Assembly: GCA_033782935.1 (NCBI GenBank)
Contig: JAWQEG010000128.1
Location: forward strand, 1,240,001-1,304,000
Origin: Petrolisthes cinctipes
Lineage: Eukaryota; Arthropoda; Malacostraca; Decapoda; Porcellanidae
Direction: 5' to 3'
Length of the DNA stretch: 64,000 nt
Below are positions 13,483-27,105 of this stretch, one piece after another. The position numbers and the translations under genes are program-made. Position 1 is the stretch's first letter. Every line of letters starts with the position of its first letter. Under the pieces are notes generated by a model, which worked only from the letters and a program-made list of their open reading frames with translations, was not told the origin of the DNA and ran no database searches.

Positions 13483-14984
13483 GTGTTAGAGTATTTTCAA
13501 AATACATGCTCAAAACATATTGAAAATCGATCTTTTAGGTGCACAAAAGTCGATATGTGCATGCATCTTCAGTACCCGTTTATATCTCAAATTCAGGCTC
13601 AAAACACCCGAATATTCAATATTGTGGGGTCCCAGAAGCAATCTGTACATGCCTACTCAGTGTTAGAGTATTTTCAAAATACAGGCCCAAAACATGCTGA
13701 AAATCGATATTTTAGATGCCCAAAGTCAATATGTGCATGTATCTTCTGTACCCGTTTATATCTCAAATTCAGGCTCAAAACACCCGAAAATTCAATATTT
13801 TGGGGTCCCAGAAGCAATCTGTACATGCCTACACAGTGCTAGAATATTTTCAAAATATAGGCTAAAAACATGCTAAAAATCTACATTTTAGGTGCCAAAA
13901 AATCGATATCTCAAATTCAGTCCCAAAACACCCGAAAATTCGATATTTAGAGGTCCCAGAAAGTATCTGTACATGCCTACTCCGTGTTAGAGTATTTTCA
14001 AAATACAGGCCAAAAACATACTGAAAATCGATCTTTTAGGTGCCCAAAAGTCGATATGTGCATGCATCTTCTGTACCCGTTTATATCTCAAATTCTAGCC
14101 CTAAACACCCGAAAATTCGATATTTTGAGGTCACAGAAGCAATCTGTACATGCCTACTCAGTGTTAGAGTATTTTCAAAATACAGGCCCAAAACATGCTG
14201 AAAATCGATATTTTAGATGCCCAAAGTCAATATGTGCATGTATCTTCTGTACCCGTTTATATCTCAAATTCAGGCTCAAAACACCCGAAAATTCAATATT
14301 TTGGGTCCCAGAAGCAATCTGTACATGCCTACACAGTGCTAGAATATTTTCAAAATATAGGCTAAAAACATGCTAAAAATCGACATTTTAGGTGCCAAAA
14401 AATCGATATCTCAAATTCAGTCCCAAAACACCCGAAAATTCGATATTTAGAGGTCCCAGAAGGTATCTGTACATGCCTACTCCGTGTTAGAGTATTTTCA
14501 AAATACAGGCCAAAAACATACTGAAAATCGATCTTTTAGGTGCCCAAAAGTCGATATGTGCATGCATCTTCTGTACCCGTTTATATCTCAAATTCTGACC
14601 CTAAACACCCGAAAATTCGATATTTTGGGGTCCCAGAAGCAATCTGTACATGCCTACTCAGTGTTAGAGTATTTTCAAAATACAGGCCCAAAACATGCTG
14701 AAAATCGATATTTTAGATGCCCAAAGTCAGTATGTGCATGTATCTTCTGTACCCGTTTATATCTCAAATTCAGGCTCAAAACACCCGAAAATTCAATATT
14801 TTGGGGTCGCAGAAGCAATCTGTACATGCCTACACAGTGCTAGAATATTTTCAAAATATAGGCTAAAAACATGCTAAAAATCGACATTTTAGGTGCCAAA
14901 AAATCGATATATCAAATTCAGTCCCAAAACACCCGAAAATTCGATATTTAGAGGTCCCAGAAGGTATCTGTACATGCCTAGTCC
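13483..14984 (+). repeat. Three regular A-B-C2 trimers
   Basis: Trimers start at 13483 (A1-B1-C2, 501 bp), 13984 (500 bp, one G lost in TTTTGGGTCCC) and 14484 (501 bp). All three end in C2, so this block repeats one flavour instead of alternating. The A monomers at 13984 and 14484 are A2 in front but end with the A1-type tail before B1. Confidence 0.88.
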
Positions 14985-15634
14985 GTGTTAGAGTATTTTC
15001 AAAATACAGGCCAAAAACATACTGAAAATCGATCTTTTAGGTGCCCAAAAGTCGATATGTGCATGCATCTTTTGTACCCGTTTATATCTCAAATTCAGGC
15101 TCAAAACACCCGAAAATTCGATATTTTGGGGTCCCAGAAGCAATCTGTACATGCCTACTCAGTGCTAGAATATTTTCAAAATATAGGCTAAAAACATGCT
15201 AAAAATCGATCTTTTAGGTGCCAAAAAGTCGATATCTCAAATTCAGTCCCAAAACACCCGAAAATTCGATATTTAGGGGTCCCAGAAGCGATCTGTACAT
15301 GCCTACTCCGTGTCAGAGTATTTTCAAAATACATGCTCAAAACATACTGAAAATCGATCTTTTAGGTGCACAAAAGTCGATATGTGCATGTATCTTCTGT
15401 ACTCGTTTATATCTCAAATTCAGGCTCAAAACACCCGAAAATTCAATATTTTGGGGTCCCAGAAGCAATCTGTACATGCCTACTCAGTGTTAGAGTATTT
15501 TCAAGATACAGGCCCAAAACATGCTAAAAATCGACATTTTAGGTGCCAAAAAATCGATATCTCAAATTCAGTCCCAAAACACCCGAAAATTCGATATTTA
15601 GAGGTCCCAGAAGGTATCTGTACATGCCTACTCC
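14985..15634 (+). repeat. Short units with a B1/C2 fusion monomer
   Basis: Order: A2-type 14985, C1 15162, A1 15310, B1/C2 fusion 15487 (148 bp). The fusion starts as B1 (CAAGATACAGGCCCAAAACA) and becomes C2 at ATGCTAAAAATCGACATTTT, so one B1 and one C2 collapsed into one monomer. The matching place in the right copy (40211-40534) still has separate B1 and C2, which shows the collapse happened in this copy after the large duplication. Confidence 0.85.
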
Positions 15635-17805
15635 GTGTTAGAGTATTTTCAAAATACAGGCCAAAAACATACTGAAAATCGATCTTTTAGGTGCCCAAAA
15701 GTCGATATGTGCATGCATCTTCTGTACCCGTTTATATCTCAAATTCTGGCCCTAAACACCCGAAAATTCGATATTTTGGGGTCCCAGAAGCGATCTGTAC
15801 ATGCCTACTCCGTGTTAGAGTATTTTCAAAATACAGGCCAAAAACATGCTGAAAATCGATATTTTTGGTGCCCAAAGTCAATATGTGCATGTATCTTCTG
15901 TACCCGTTTTTATCTCAAATTCAGGCTCAAAACACCCGAAAATTCAATATTTTGGGGTCCCAGAAGCAATCTGTACATGCCTACTCAGTGCTAGAATATT
16001 TTCAAAATATAGGCTAAAAACATGCTAAAAATCGATCTTTTAGGTGCCAAAAAGTCAATATCTCAAATTCAGTCCCAAAACACCCGAAAATTCGATATTT
16101 AAGGGTCCCAGAAGCGATCTGTACATGCCTACTCCGTGTTAGAGTATTTTCAAAATACATGCTCAAAACATACTGAAAATCGATGTTTTAGGTGCACAAA
16201 AGTCGATATGTGCATGCATCTTCAGTACCCGTTTATATCTCAAATTCAGGCTCAAAACACCCGAAAATTCAATATTTTGGGGTCCTAGAAGCAATCTGTA
16301 CATGCCTACTCAGTGTTAGAGTATTTTCAAAATACAGGCCCAAAACATGCTGAAAATCGATATTTTAGATGCCCAAAGTCAATATGTGCATGTATCTTCT
16401 GTACCCGTTTATATCTCAAATTCAGGCTCAAAACACCTGAAAATTCAATATTTTGGGGTCCCAGAAGCAATCTGTACATGCCTACACAGTGCTAGAATAT
16501 TTTCAAAATATAGGCTAAAAACATGCTAAAAATCGACATTTTAGGTGCCAAAAAATCGATATCTCAAATTCAGTCCCAAAACAACCGAAAATTCGATATT
16601 TAGAGGTCCCAGAAGGTATCTGTACATGCCTACTCCGTGTTAGAGTATTTTCAAAATACAGGCCAAAAACATACTGAAAATCGATCTTTTAGGTGCCCAA
16701 AAGTCGATATGTGCATGCATCTTCAGTACCCGTTTATATCTCAAATTCAGGCTAAAAACACCCGAAAATTCAATATTTTGGGGTTCCAGAAGCAATCTGT
16801 ACATGCCTACTCAGTGTTAGAGTATTTTCAAAATACAGGCCCAAAACATGCTGAAAATCGATATTTTAGATGCCCAAAGTCAATATGTGCATGTATCTTC
16901 TGTACCCGTTTATATCTCAAATTCTGGCCCTAAACACCCGAAAATTCAATATTTGGGGGTCCCAGAAGCGATCTGTACATGCCTACTCCGTGTTAGAGTA
17001 TTTTCAAAATTCAGGCCCAAAACATGCTGAAAATCGATATTTTTGGGGCCCAAAGTCAATATGTGCATGTATCTTCTGTACCCGTTTATATCTCAAATTC
17101 AGGCTCAAAACACCCGAAAATTCAATATTTTGGGGTCCCAGAAGCAATCTGTACAGTGCTAGAATATTTTCAAAATATAGGCTAAAAACATGCTAAAAAT
17201 CGATCTTTTAGGTGCCAAAAAGTCGATATCTCAAATTCAGTCCCAAAACACCCGAAAATTCGATATTTAGGGGTCCCAGAAGCGATCTGTACATGCCTAC
17301 TCCGTTTTAGAGTATTTTCAAAATACATGCTCAAAACATACTGAAAATCGATCTTTTAGGTGCACAAAAGTCGATATGTGCATGCATCTTCAGTACCCGT
17401 TTATATCTCAAATTCAGGCTCAAAACACCCGAAAAATTCAATATTTTGGGGTCCCAGAAGCAATCTGTACATGCCTACTCAGTGTTAGAGTATTTTCAAA
17501 ATACAGGCCCAAAACATGCTGAAAATCGATATTTTAGATGCCCAAAGTCAATATGTGCATGTATATTCTGTACCCGTTTATATCTCAAATTCAGGCTCAA
17601 AACCCCTGAAAATTCAATATTTTGGGGTCCTAGAAGCAATCTGTACATGCCTACACAGTGCTAGAATATTTTCAAAATATAGGCTAAAAACATGCTAAAA
17701 ATCGACATTTTAGGTGCCAAATAATCGATATCTCAAATTCAGTCCCAAAACACCCGAAAATTCGATATTTAGAGGTCCCAGAAGGTATCTGTACATGCCT
17801 ACTCC
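15635..17805 (+). repeat. 13-mer super-repeat, copy 1 (2171 bp)
   Basis: Order: A2 15635, B2 15812, C1 15988, A1 16136, B1 16313, C2 16489, A 16637, B1/A2 hybrid 16814, B2d10 16990, C1 17156, A1 17304, B1 17482, C2 17658. It shares with the next 2.17 kb CCCGTTTTTATCTC in B2, GGTCCTAGAAGC in A1, AAAACAACCG in C2, TTTGGGGCCCAAAG in B2d10, CCGTTTTAGAG at an A1 start, GTATATTCTG in B1 and CCAAATAATCG in C2. Confidence 0.85.
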
Positions 17806-19975
17806 GTGTTAGAGTATTTTCAAAATACAGGCCAAAAACATACTGAAAATCGATCTTTTAGGTGCCCAAAAGTCGATATGTGCATGCATCTTCTGTAAAC
17901 GTTTATATCTCAAATTCTGGCCCTAAACACCCGAAAATTCGATATTTTGGGGTCCCAGAAGCGATCTGTACATGCCTACTCCGTGTTAGAGTATTTTCAA
18001 AATACAGGCCAAAACATGCTGAAAATCGATATTTTTGGTGCCCAAAGTCAATATGTGCATGTATCTTCTGTACCCGTTTTTATCTCAAATTCAGGCTCAA
18101 AACACCCGAAAATTCAATATTTTGGGGTCCCAGAAGCAATCTGTACATGCCTACTCAGTGCTAGAATATTTTCAAAATATAGGCTAAAAACATGCAAAAA
18201 AATCGATCTTTTAGGTGCCAAAAAGTCGATATCTCAAATTCAGTCCCAAAACACCCGAAAATTCGATATTTAGGGGTCCCAGAAGCGATCTGTACATGCC
18301 TACTCCGTGTTAGAGTATTTTCAAAATACATGCTCAAAACATACTGAAAATCGATCTTTTAGGTGCACAAAAGTCAATATGTGCATGCATCTTCAGTACC
18401 CGTTTATATCTCAAATTCAGGCTCAAAACACCCAAAAATTCAATATTTTGGGGTCCTAGAAGCAATCTGTACATGCCTACTCAGTGTTAGAGTATTTTCA
18501 AAATACAGGCCCAAAACATGCTGAAAATCGGTATTTTAGATGCCCAAAGACAATATGTGCATGTATCTTCTGTACCCGTTTATATCTCAAATTCAGGCTC
18601 AAAACACCCGAAAATTCAATATTTTGGGGTCCCAGAAGCAATCTGTACATGCCTACACAGTGCTAGAATATTTTCAAAATATAGGCTAAAAACATGCTAA
18701 AAATCGACATTTTAGGTGCCAAAAAATCGATATCTCAAATTCAGTCCCAAAACAACCGAAAATTCGATATTTAGAGGTCCCAGAAGGTATCTGTACATGC
18801 CTACTCCGTGTTAGAGTATTTTCAAAATACAGGCCAAAAACATACTGAAAATCGATCTTTTAGGTGCCCAAAAGTCGATATGTGCATGCATCTTCAGTAC
18901 CCGTTTATATCTCAAATTCAGGCTCAAAACACCCGAAAATTCAATATTTTGGGGTTCCAGAAGCAATCTGTACATGCCTACTCAGTGTTAGAGTATTTTT
19001 AAAATACAGGCCCAAAACATGCTGAAAATCGATATTTTAGATGCCCAAAGTCAATATGTGCATGTATCTTCTGTGCCCGTTTATATCTCAAATTCTGGCC
19101 CTAAACACCCGAAAATTCAATATTTTGGGGTCCCAGAAGCGATCTGTACATGCCTACTCCGTGTTAGAGTATTTTCAAAATTCAGGCCCAAAACATGCTG
19201 AAAATCGATATTTTTGGGGCCCAAAGTCAATATGTGCATGTATCTTCTGTACCCGTTTATATCTCAAATTCAGGCTCAAAACACCCGAAAATTCAATATT
19301 TTGGGGTCCCAGAAGCAATCTGTACAGTGCTAGAATATTTTCAAAATATAGGCTAAAAACATGCTAAAAATCGATCTTTTAGGTGCCAAAAAGTCGATAT
19401 CTCAAATTCAGTCCCATAACACCCGAAAATTCGATATTTAGGGGTCCCAGAAGCGATCTGTACATGCCTACTCCGTTTTAGAGTATTTTCAAAATACATG
19501 CTCAAAACATACTGAAAATCGATCTTTTAGGTGCACAAAAGTCGATATGTGCATGCATCTTCAGTACCCGTTTATATCTCAAATTCAGGCTCAAAACACC
19601 CGAAAATTCAATATTTTGGGGTCCCAGAAGCAATCTGTACATGCCTACTCAGTGTTAGAGTATTTTCAAAATACAGGCCCAAAACATGCTGAAAATCGAT
19701 ATTTCAGATGCCCAAAGTCAATATGTGCATGTATATTCTGTACCCGTTTATATCTCAAATTCAGGCTCAAAACACCTGAAAATTCAATATTTTGGGGTCC
19801 CAGAAGCAATCTGTACATGCCTACACAGTGCTAGAATATTTTCAAAATATAGGCTAAAAACATGCTAAAAATCGACATTTTAGGTGCCAAATAATCGATA
19901 TCTCAAATTCAGTCCCAAAACACCCGAAAATTCGATATTTAGAGGTCCCAGAAGGTATCTGTACATGCCTACTCC
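17806..19975 (+). repeat. 13-mer super-repeat, copy 2 (2170 bp)
   Basis: Order: A2 17806, B2 17983 (one base short), C1 18158 (one base long), A1 18307, B1 18484, C2 18660, A 18808, B1/A2 hybrid 18985, B2d10 19161, C1 19327, A1 19475, B1 19652, C2 19828. Private changes relative to copy 1 include AAAGACAATATG in the B1 at 18484 and TATTTTTAAAATAC in the dyad at 18985. Confidence 0.85.
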
Positions 19976-22470
19976 GTGTTAGAGTATTTTCAAAATACAG
20001 GCCAAAAACATACTGAAAATCGATCTTTTAGGTGCCCAAAAGTCGATATGTGCATGCATCTTCTGTACCCGTTTATATCTCAAATTCTGGCCCTAAACAC
20101 CCGAAAATTCGATATTTTGGGGTTCCAGAAGCGATCTGTACATGCCTACTCCGTGTTAGAGTATTTTCAAAATACAGGCCAAAAACATGCTGAAAATCGA
20201 TATTTTTGGTGCCCAAAGTCAATATGTGCATGTATCTTATGTACCCGTTTGTATCTCAAATTCAGGCTCAAAACACCCGAAAATTCAATATTTTGGGGTC
20301 CCAGAAGCAATCTGTACATGCCTACACAGTGCTAGAATATTTTCAAAATATAGACTAAAAACATGCTAAAAATCGATCTTTTAGGTGCCAAAAAATCGAT
20401 ATCTCATATTCAGTCCCAAAACACCCGAAAATTCGATATTTAGAGGTCCCAGAAGGTATCTGTACATGCCTACACTGTGTTAGAGTATTTTCAAAATACA
20501 GGCCAAAAACATACTGAAAATCGATCTTTTAGGTGCCCAAAAGTCGATATGTGCATGCATCTTCTGTACCCGTTTATATCTCAAATTCTGTCCCTAAACA
20601 CCCGAAAATTCGATATTTTGGGGTTCCAGAAGCGATCTGTACATGCCTACTCCGTGTTAGAGTATTTTCAAAATACAGGCCCAAAACATGCTGAAAATCG
20701 ATATTTTTGGTGCCCAGAGTCAATATGTGCATGTATCTTATGTACCCGTTTTTATCTCAAATTCAGGCTCAAAACACCCGAAAATTCAATATTTTGGGGT
20801 CCCAGAAGCAATCTGTACATGCCTACTCAGTGCTAGAATATTTTCAAAATATAGGCTAAAAACATGCTAAAAATCGATCTTTTAGGTGCCGAAAAGTCGA
20901 TATCTCAAATTCAGTCCCAAAACACCCGAAAATTCGATATTTAGGGGTCCCAGAAGCGATCTTTACATGCCTACTCCGTGTTAGAGTATTTTCAAAATAC
21001 ATGCTCAAAACATACTGAAAATCGATCTTTTAGGTGCACAAAACTCGATATGTGCATGCATCTTCAGTACCCGTTTATATCTCAAATTCAGGCTCAAAAC
21101 ACCCGAAAATTCAATATTTTGGGGTCCCAGAAGCAATCTGTACATGCCTACTCAGTGTTAGAGTATTTTCAAAATACAGGCCCAAAACATGCTGAAAATC
21201 GATATTTTAGATGCCCAAAGTCAATATGTGCATGTATCTTCTGTACCCGTTTATATCTCAAATTCAGGCTCAAAACACCCGAAAATTCAATATTTTGGGG
21301 TCCCAGAAGCAATCTGTACATGCCTACACAGTGCTAGAATATTTTCAAAATATAGGCTAAAAACATGCTAAAAATCGACATTTTAGGTGCCAAAAAATCG
21401 ATATCTCAAATTCAGTCCCAAAACAACCGAAAATTCGATATTTAGAGGTCCCAGAAGGTATCTGTACATGCCTACTCCGTGTTAGAGTATTTTCAAAATA
21501 CAGGCCAAAAACATACTGAAAATCGATCTTTTAGGTGCCCAAAAGTCGATATGTGCATGCATCTTCTGTACCCGTTTATATCTCAAATTCTGGCCCTAAA
21601 CACCCGAAAATTCGAAATTTTGGGGTCCCAGAAGCGATCTGTACATCCCTACTCCGTGTTAGAGTATTTTCAAAATTCAGGCCCAAAACATGCTGAAAAT
21701 CGATATTTTTGGTGCCCAAAGTCAATATGTGCATGTATCTTCTGTACCCGTTTATATCTCAAATTCAGGCTCAAAACACCCGAAAATTCAATATTTTGGG
21801 GTCCCAGAAGCAATCTGTACATGCCTACACAGTGCTAGAATATTTTCAAAATATAGGCTAAAAATATGCTAAAAATCGATCATTTAGGTGCCAAAAAGTC
21901 GATATCTCAAATTCAGTCCCAAAACACCCGAAAATTCGATATTTAGGGGTCACAGAAGCGATCTGTACATGCCTACTCCGTGTTAGAGTATTTTCAAAAT
22001 ACATGCTCAAAACATACTGAAAATCGATCTTTTAGGTGCACAAAAGTCAATATGTGCATGCATCTTCTGTACCCGTTTATATCTCAAATTCAGGCTCAAA
22101 ACACCCGAAAATTCAATATTTTGGGGTTCCAGAAGCAATCTGTACATGCCTACTCAGTGTTAGAGTATTTTCAAAATACAGGCCCAAAACATGCTGAAAA
22201 TCGATATTTTAGATGCCCAAAGTCAATATGTGCATGTATCTTCTGTACCCGTTTATATCTCAAATTCAGGCTCAAAACACCCGAAAATTCAATATTTTGA
22301 GGCCCCAGAAGCAATCTGTACAGTGCTAGAATATTTTCAAAATATAGGCTAAAAACATGCTAAAAATCGATCTTTTAGGTGCCAAAAATTCGATATCTCA
22401 AATTCAGTCCCAAAACACCCGAAAATTCGATATTTAGGGGTCCCAGAAGCGATCTGTACATGCCTACTCC
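19976..22470 (+). repeat. Five near-regular trimers
   Basis: Trimers start at 19976, 20477, 20978, 21479 and 21980. The first four are exactly 501 bp; the fifth is 491 because its B1 (22157) has the 10-bp deletion. The first two are both A2-B2-C; alternation resumes at 20978. The A monomers at 20477 and 45506 share TTCTGTCCCTAAAC, supporting the 25029-bp offset of the large duplication here. Confidence 0.87.
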
Positions 22471-23064
22471 GTGTTAGAGTATTTTCAAAATACATGCTGA
22501 AAACATACTGAAAATCGATCTTTTAGGTGCACAAAAGTCGATATGTGCATGCATCTTCAGTACCCGTTTATATCTCAAATTCAGGCTCAAAACACCCGAA
22601 AATTCAATATTTTGGGGTTCCAGAAGCAATCTGTACATGCCTACTCAGTGTTAGAGTATTTTCAAAATACAGGCCCAAAACATGCTGAAAATCGATATTT
22701 TAGATGCCCAAAGTCAATATGTGCATGTATCTTCTGTACCCGTTTATATCTCAAATTCTGGCCCTAAACACCCGAAAATTCAATATTTTGGGGTCCCAGA
22801 AGCGATCTGTACATGCCTACTCCGTGTTAGAGTATTTTCAAAATTCAGGCCCAAAACATGCTGAAAATCGATATTTTTAGGGCCCAAAGTCAATATGTGC
22901 ATGTATCTTCTGTACCCGTTTATATCTCAAATTCAGGCTCAAAACACCCGAAAATTCAATATTTTGGGGTCCCAGAAGCAATCTGTACAGTGCTAGAATA
23001 TTTTCAAAATATAGGCTAAAAACATGCTAAAAATCGATCTTTTAGGTGCCAAAAAGTCGATATC

Positions 23065-23072
23065 TTGATCAA
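23065..23072. other. Private 4-bp insertion in a C1 monomer
   Basis: Normal GATATCTCAAATTC reads GATATCTTGATCAAATTC here. The added TGAT creates the palindrome TTGATCAA. The matching monomer in the right copy lacks it, so it arose after the large duplication. Confidence 0.85.
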
Positions 23073-23632
23073 ATTCAGTCCCAAAACACCCGAAAATTCG
23101 ATATTTAGGGGTCCCAGAAGCGATCTGTACATGCCTACTCCGTTTTAGAGTATTTTCAAAATACATGCTCAAAACATACTGAAAATCGATCTTTTAGGTG
23201 CACAAAAGTCGATATGTGCATGCATCTTCAGTACCCGTTTATATCTCAAATTCAGGCTCAAAACACCCGAAAATTCAATATTTTGGGGTCCAAGAAGCAA
23301 TCTGTACATGCCTACTTAGTCTTAGAGTATTTTCAAAATACAGGCCCAAAACATGCTGAAAATCGATATTTTAGATGCCCAAAGTCAATATGTGCATGTA
23401 TATTCTGTACCCGTTTATATCTCAAATTCAGGCTCAAAACACCTGAAAATTCAATATTTTGGGGTCCCAGAAGCAATCTGTACATGCCTACACAGTGCTA
23501 GAATATTTTCAAAATATAGGCTAAAAACATGCTAAAAATCGACATTTTAGGTGCCAAATAATCGATATCTCAAATTCAGTCCCAAAACACCCGAAAATTC
23601 GATATTTAGAGGTCCCAGAAGGTATCTGTACA

Positions 23633-23654
23633 TGCCTACTCCGTGCCTACTCCG
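23633..23654 (+). repeat. Local 11-bp tandem duplication at a monomer boundary
   Basis: TGCCTACTCCG occurs twice in a row, replacing the eight bases TGTTAGAG that normally lead into the dyad. The A2 monomer is therefore 180 bp long. The change looks like slippage or templated repair at the monomer junction. Confidence 0.85.
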
Positions 23655-24323
23655 TATTTTCAAAATACAGGCCAAAAACATACTGAAAATCGATCTTTTA
23701 GGTGCCCAAAAGTCGATATGTGCATGCATCTTCTGTACCCGTTTATATCTCAAATTCTGGCCCTAAACACCCGAAAATTCGATATTTTGGGGTCCCATAA
23801 GCGATCTGTACATGCCTACTCCGTGTTAGAGTATTTTCAAAATACATGCTCAAAACATACTGAAAATCGATCTTTTAGGTGCACAAAAGTCGATATGTGC
23901 ATGCATCTTCAGTACCCGTTTATATCTCAAATTCAGGCTCAAAACACACGAAAATTCAATATTTTGGGGTTCCAGAAGCAATCTGTACATGCCTACTCAG
24001 TGTTAGAGTATTTTCAAAATACAGGCCCAAAACATGCTGAAAATCGATATTTTAGATGCCCAAAGTCAATATGTGCATGTATCTTCTGTACCCGTTTATA
24101 TCTCAAATTCAGGCTCAAAACACCCGAAAATTCAATATTTTGGGGTCCCAGAAGCAATCTGTACATGCCTACACAGTGCTAGAATATTTTCAAAATATAG
24201 GCTAAAAACATGCTAAAAATCGACATTTTAGGTGCCAAAAAATCGATATCTCAAATTCAGTCCCAAAACACCCGAAAATTCGATATTTAGAGGTCCCAGA
24301 AGGTATCTGTACATGCCTACTCC

Positions 24324-27105
24324 GTGTTATTTTCAAAATACAGGCCAAAAACATACTGAAAATCGATCTTTTAGGTGCCCAAAAGTCGATATGTGCATGC
24401 ATCTTCTGTACCCGTTTATATCTCAAATTCTGGCCCTAAACACCCGAAAATTCGATATTTTGGGGTTCCAGAAGCGATCTGTACATGCCTACTCCGTGTT
24501 AGAGTATTTTCAAAATACAGGCCAAAAACATGCTGAAAATCGATATTTTTGGTGCCCAAAGTCAATATGTGCATGTATCTTATGTACCCGTTTGTATCTC
24601 AAATTCAGGCTCAAAACACCCGAAAATTCAATATTTTGAGGTCCCAGAAGCAATCTGTACATGCCTACTCAGTGCTAGAATATTTTCAAAATATAGGCTA
24701 AAAATATGCTAAAAATCGATCATTTAGGTGCCAAAAAGTCGATATCTCAAATTCAGTCCCAAAACACCCGAAAATTCGATATTTAGGGGTCACAGAAGCG
24801 ATCTGTACATGCCTACTCCGTGTTAGAGTATTTTCAAAATACATGCTCAAAACATACTGAAAATCGATCTTTTAGGTGCACAAAAGTCGATATGTGCATG
24901 CATCTTCTGTACCCGTTTATATCTCAAATTCAGGCTCAAAACACCCGAAAATTCAATATTTTGGGGTTCCAGAAGCAATCTGTACATGCCTACTCAGTGT
25001 TAGAGTATTTTCAAAATACAGGCCCAAAACATGCTGAAAATCGATATTTTAGATGCCCAAAGTCAATATGTGCATGTATCTTCTGTATCCGTTTATATCT
25101 CAAATTCAGGCTCAAAACACCCGAAAATTCAATATTTTGGGGTCCCAGAAGCAATCTGTACATGCCTAAACAGTGCTAGAATATTTTCAAAATATAGGCT
25201 AAAAACATGCTAAAAATCGACATTTTAGGTGCCAAAAAATCGATATCTCAAATTCAGTTCCAAAACACCCGAAAATTCGATATTTAGAGATCCCAGAAGG
25301 TATCTGTACATGCCTACTCCGTGTTAGAGCATTTTCAAAATTCAGGCCCAAAACATGCTGAAAATCGATATTTTTGGTGCCCAAAGTCAATATGTGCATG
25401 TATCTTCTGTACCCGTTTATATCTCAAATTCAGGCTCAAAACACCCGAAAATTCAATTTTTTGGGGTCCCAGAAGTAATCTGTACAGTGCTAGAATATTT
25501 TCAAAATATAGGCTAAAAACATGCTAAAAACCGATCTTTTAGGTGCCAAAAAGTCGATATCTCAAATTCAGTCCCAAAACACCCGAAAATTCGATATTTA
25601 GGGGTACCAGAAGCGATCTGTACATGCCTACTCCGTGTTAGAGTATTTTCAAAATACATGCTCAAAACATACTGAAAATCGATCTTTTAGGTGCACAAAA
25701 GTCGATATGTGCATGCATCTTCAGTACCCGTTTATATCTCAAATTCAGGCTCAAAACACCCGAAAATTCAATATTTTGGGGTCCCAGAAGCAATCTGTAC
25801 ATGCCTACTCAGTGTTAGAGTCTTTTCAAAATACAGGCCCAAAACATGCTGAAAATCGATATATTAGATGCCCAAAGTCAATATGTGCATGTATCTTCTG
25901 TACCCGTTTATATCTCAAATTCAGGTTCAAAACACCCGAAAATTCAATATTTTGGGGTCCCAGAAGCAATCTGTACATGCCTACACAGTGCTAGAATATT
26001 TTCAAAATATAGGCTAAAAACATGCTAAAAATCGACATTTTAGGTGCCAAAAAATCGATATCTCAAATTCAGTCCCAAAACACCCGAAAATTCGATATTT
26101 AGAGGTCCCAGAAGGTATCTGTACATGCTTACTCCGGGTTAGAGTATTTTCAAAATACAGGCCAAAAACATACTGAAACTCGATCTTTTAGGTGCACAAA
26201 AGTCTATATCTCAAATTCAGTCCCAAAACACCCGAAAATTCGATATTTAGAGGTCCCAGAAGGTATCTGTACATGCCTACTCCGTGTTAGAGTATTTTCA
26301 AAATACAGGCCAAAAACATACCGAAAATCGATCTTTTAGGTGCCCAAAAGTCATGTGCATGCGTCTTCTGTACCCGTTTATATCTCAAATTCTGGCCCTA
26401 AACACCCGAAAATTCGATATTTTGGGGTCCCAGAAGCGATCTGTACAAGCCTACTCCGTGTTAGAGTATTTTCAAAATTCAGGCCCAAAACATGCTGAAA
26501 ATCGATATTTTTGGTGCCCAAAGTCAATATGTGCATGTATCTTCTGTACCCGTTTATATCTCAAATTCAGGCTCAAAATAACCGAAAATTCAATATTTTG
26601 GGGTCCCAGAAGCAATCTGTACATGCCTACTCAGTGGTAGAATATTTTCAAAATATAGGCTAAAAACATGCTAAAAATCGATCTTTTAGGTGCCAAAAAG
26701 TCGATATCTCAAATTCAGGCTCAAAACACCCGAAAATTCGATATTTTGGGGTCCCAGAAGCAATCTGTACATGCCTACTCAGTGTTAGAGTATTTTCAAA
26801 ATACAGGCCCAAAACATGCTGAAAATCGATATTTTAGATGCCCAAAGTCAATATATGCATGTATCTTCTGTACCCGTTTATATCTCGAATTCAGGCTCAA
26901 AACACCCGAAAATTTAATATTTTAGGGTCCCAGAATCAATCTGTACATGCCTACACAGTGCTAGAATATTTTCAAAATATAGGCTAAAAACATGCTAAAA
27001 ATCGACATTTTAGGTGCCAAAAAATCGATATCTCAAATTCAGTCCCAAAACACCCGAAAATTCGATATTTAGAGGTCCCAGAAGGTATCTGTACATGCCT
27101 ACTCC
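24324..27105 (+). repeat. Mixed trimers with D and fusion monomers
   Basis: Order: A2 24324 (5-bp loss before the dyad), B2 24496, C1 24672, A1 24820, B1 24997, C2 25173, B2d10 25321, C1 25487, A1 25635, B1 25812, C2 25988, D 26136, A2 26284 (3-bp loss, AAGTCATGTGC), B2 26458, C1/A fusion 26634, B1 26782, C2 26958. The B2d10 at 25321 and C1 at 25487 share GAGCATTTTC and AAAAACCGATC with 53637/53803 and 55482/55648 (offset 28316 to the first pair). Confidence 0.85.

Larger units (their letters stand above)
22471..24323 (+). repeat. Mixed units with several private indels
   Basis: Order: A1 22471, B1/A2 hybrid 22648, B2d10 22824, C1 22990 (4-bp insertion), A1 23142, B1 23319, C2 23495, A2 23643 (11-bp duplication), A1 23823, B1 24000, C2 24176. 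The first seven monomers follow the second half of the 13-mer at 16637-17805, so this is a partial third copy. A2 is followed directly by A1 at 23823, giving an A-A-B-C order. Confidence 0.85.

Noticed and set aside
23643..24182. The longest open reading frame (179 codons) and the similar 178-codon frame at 61608-62144
   Set aside because: Both exist only because an extra A-type monomer was placed before B, extending the satellite frame by 59 codons. They start at a GTG inside the monomer, have no gene-like context, and translate the same repeated peptide as every other unit.
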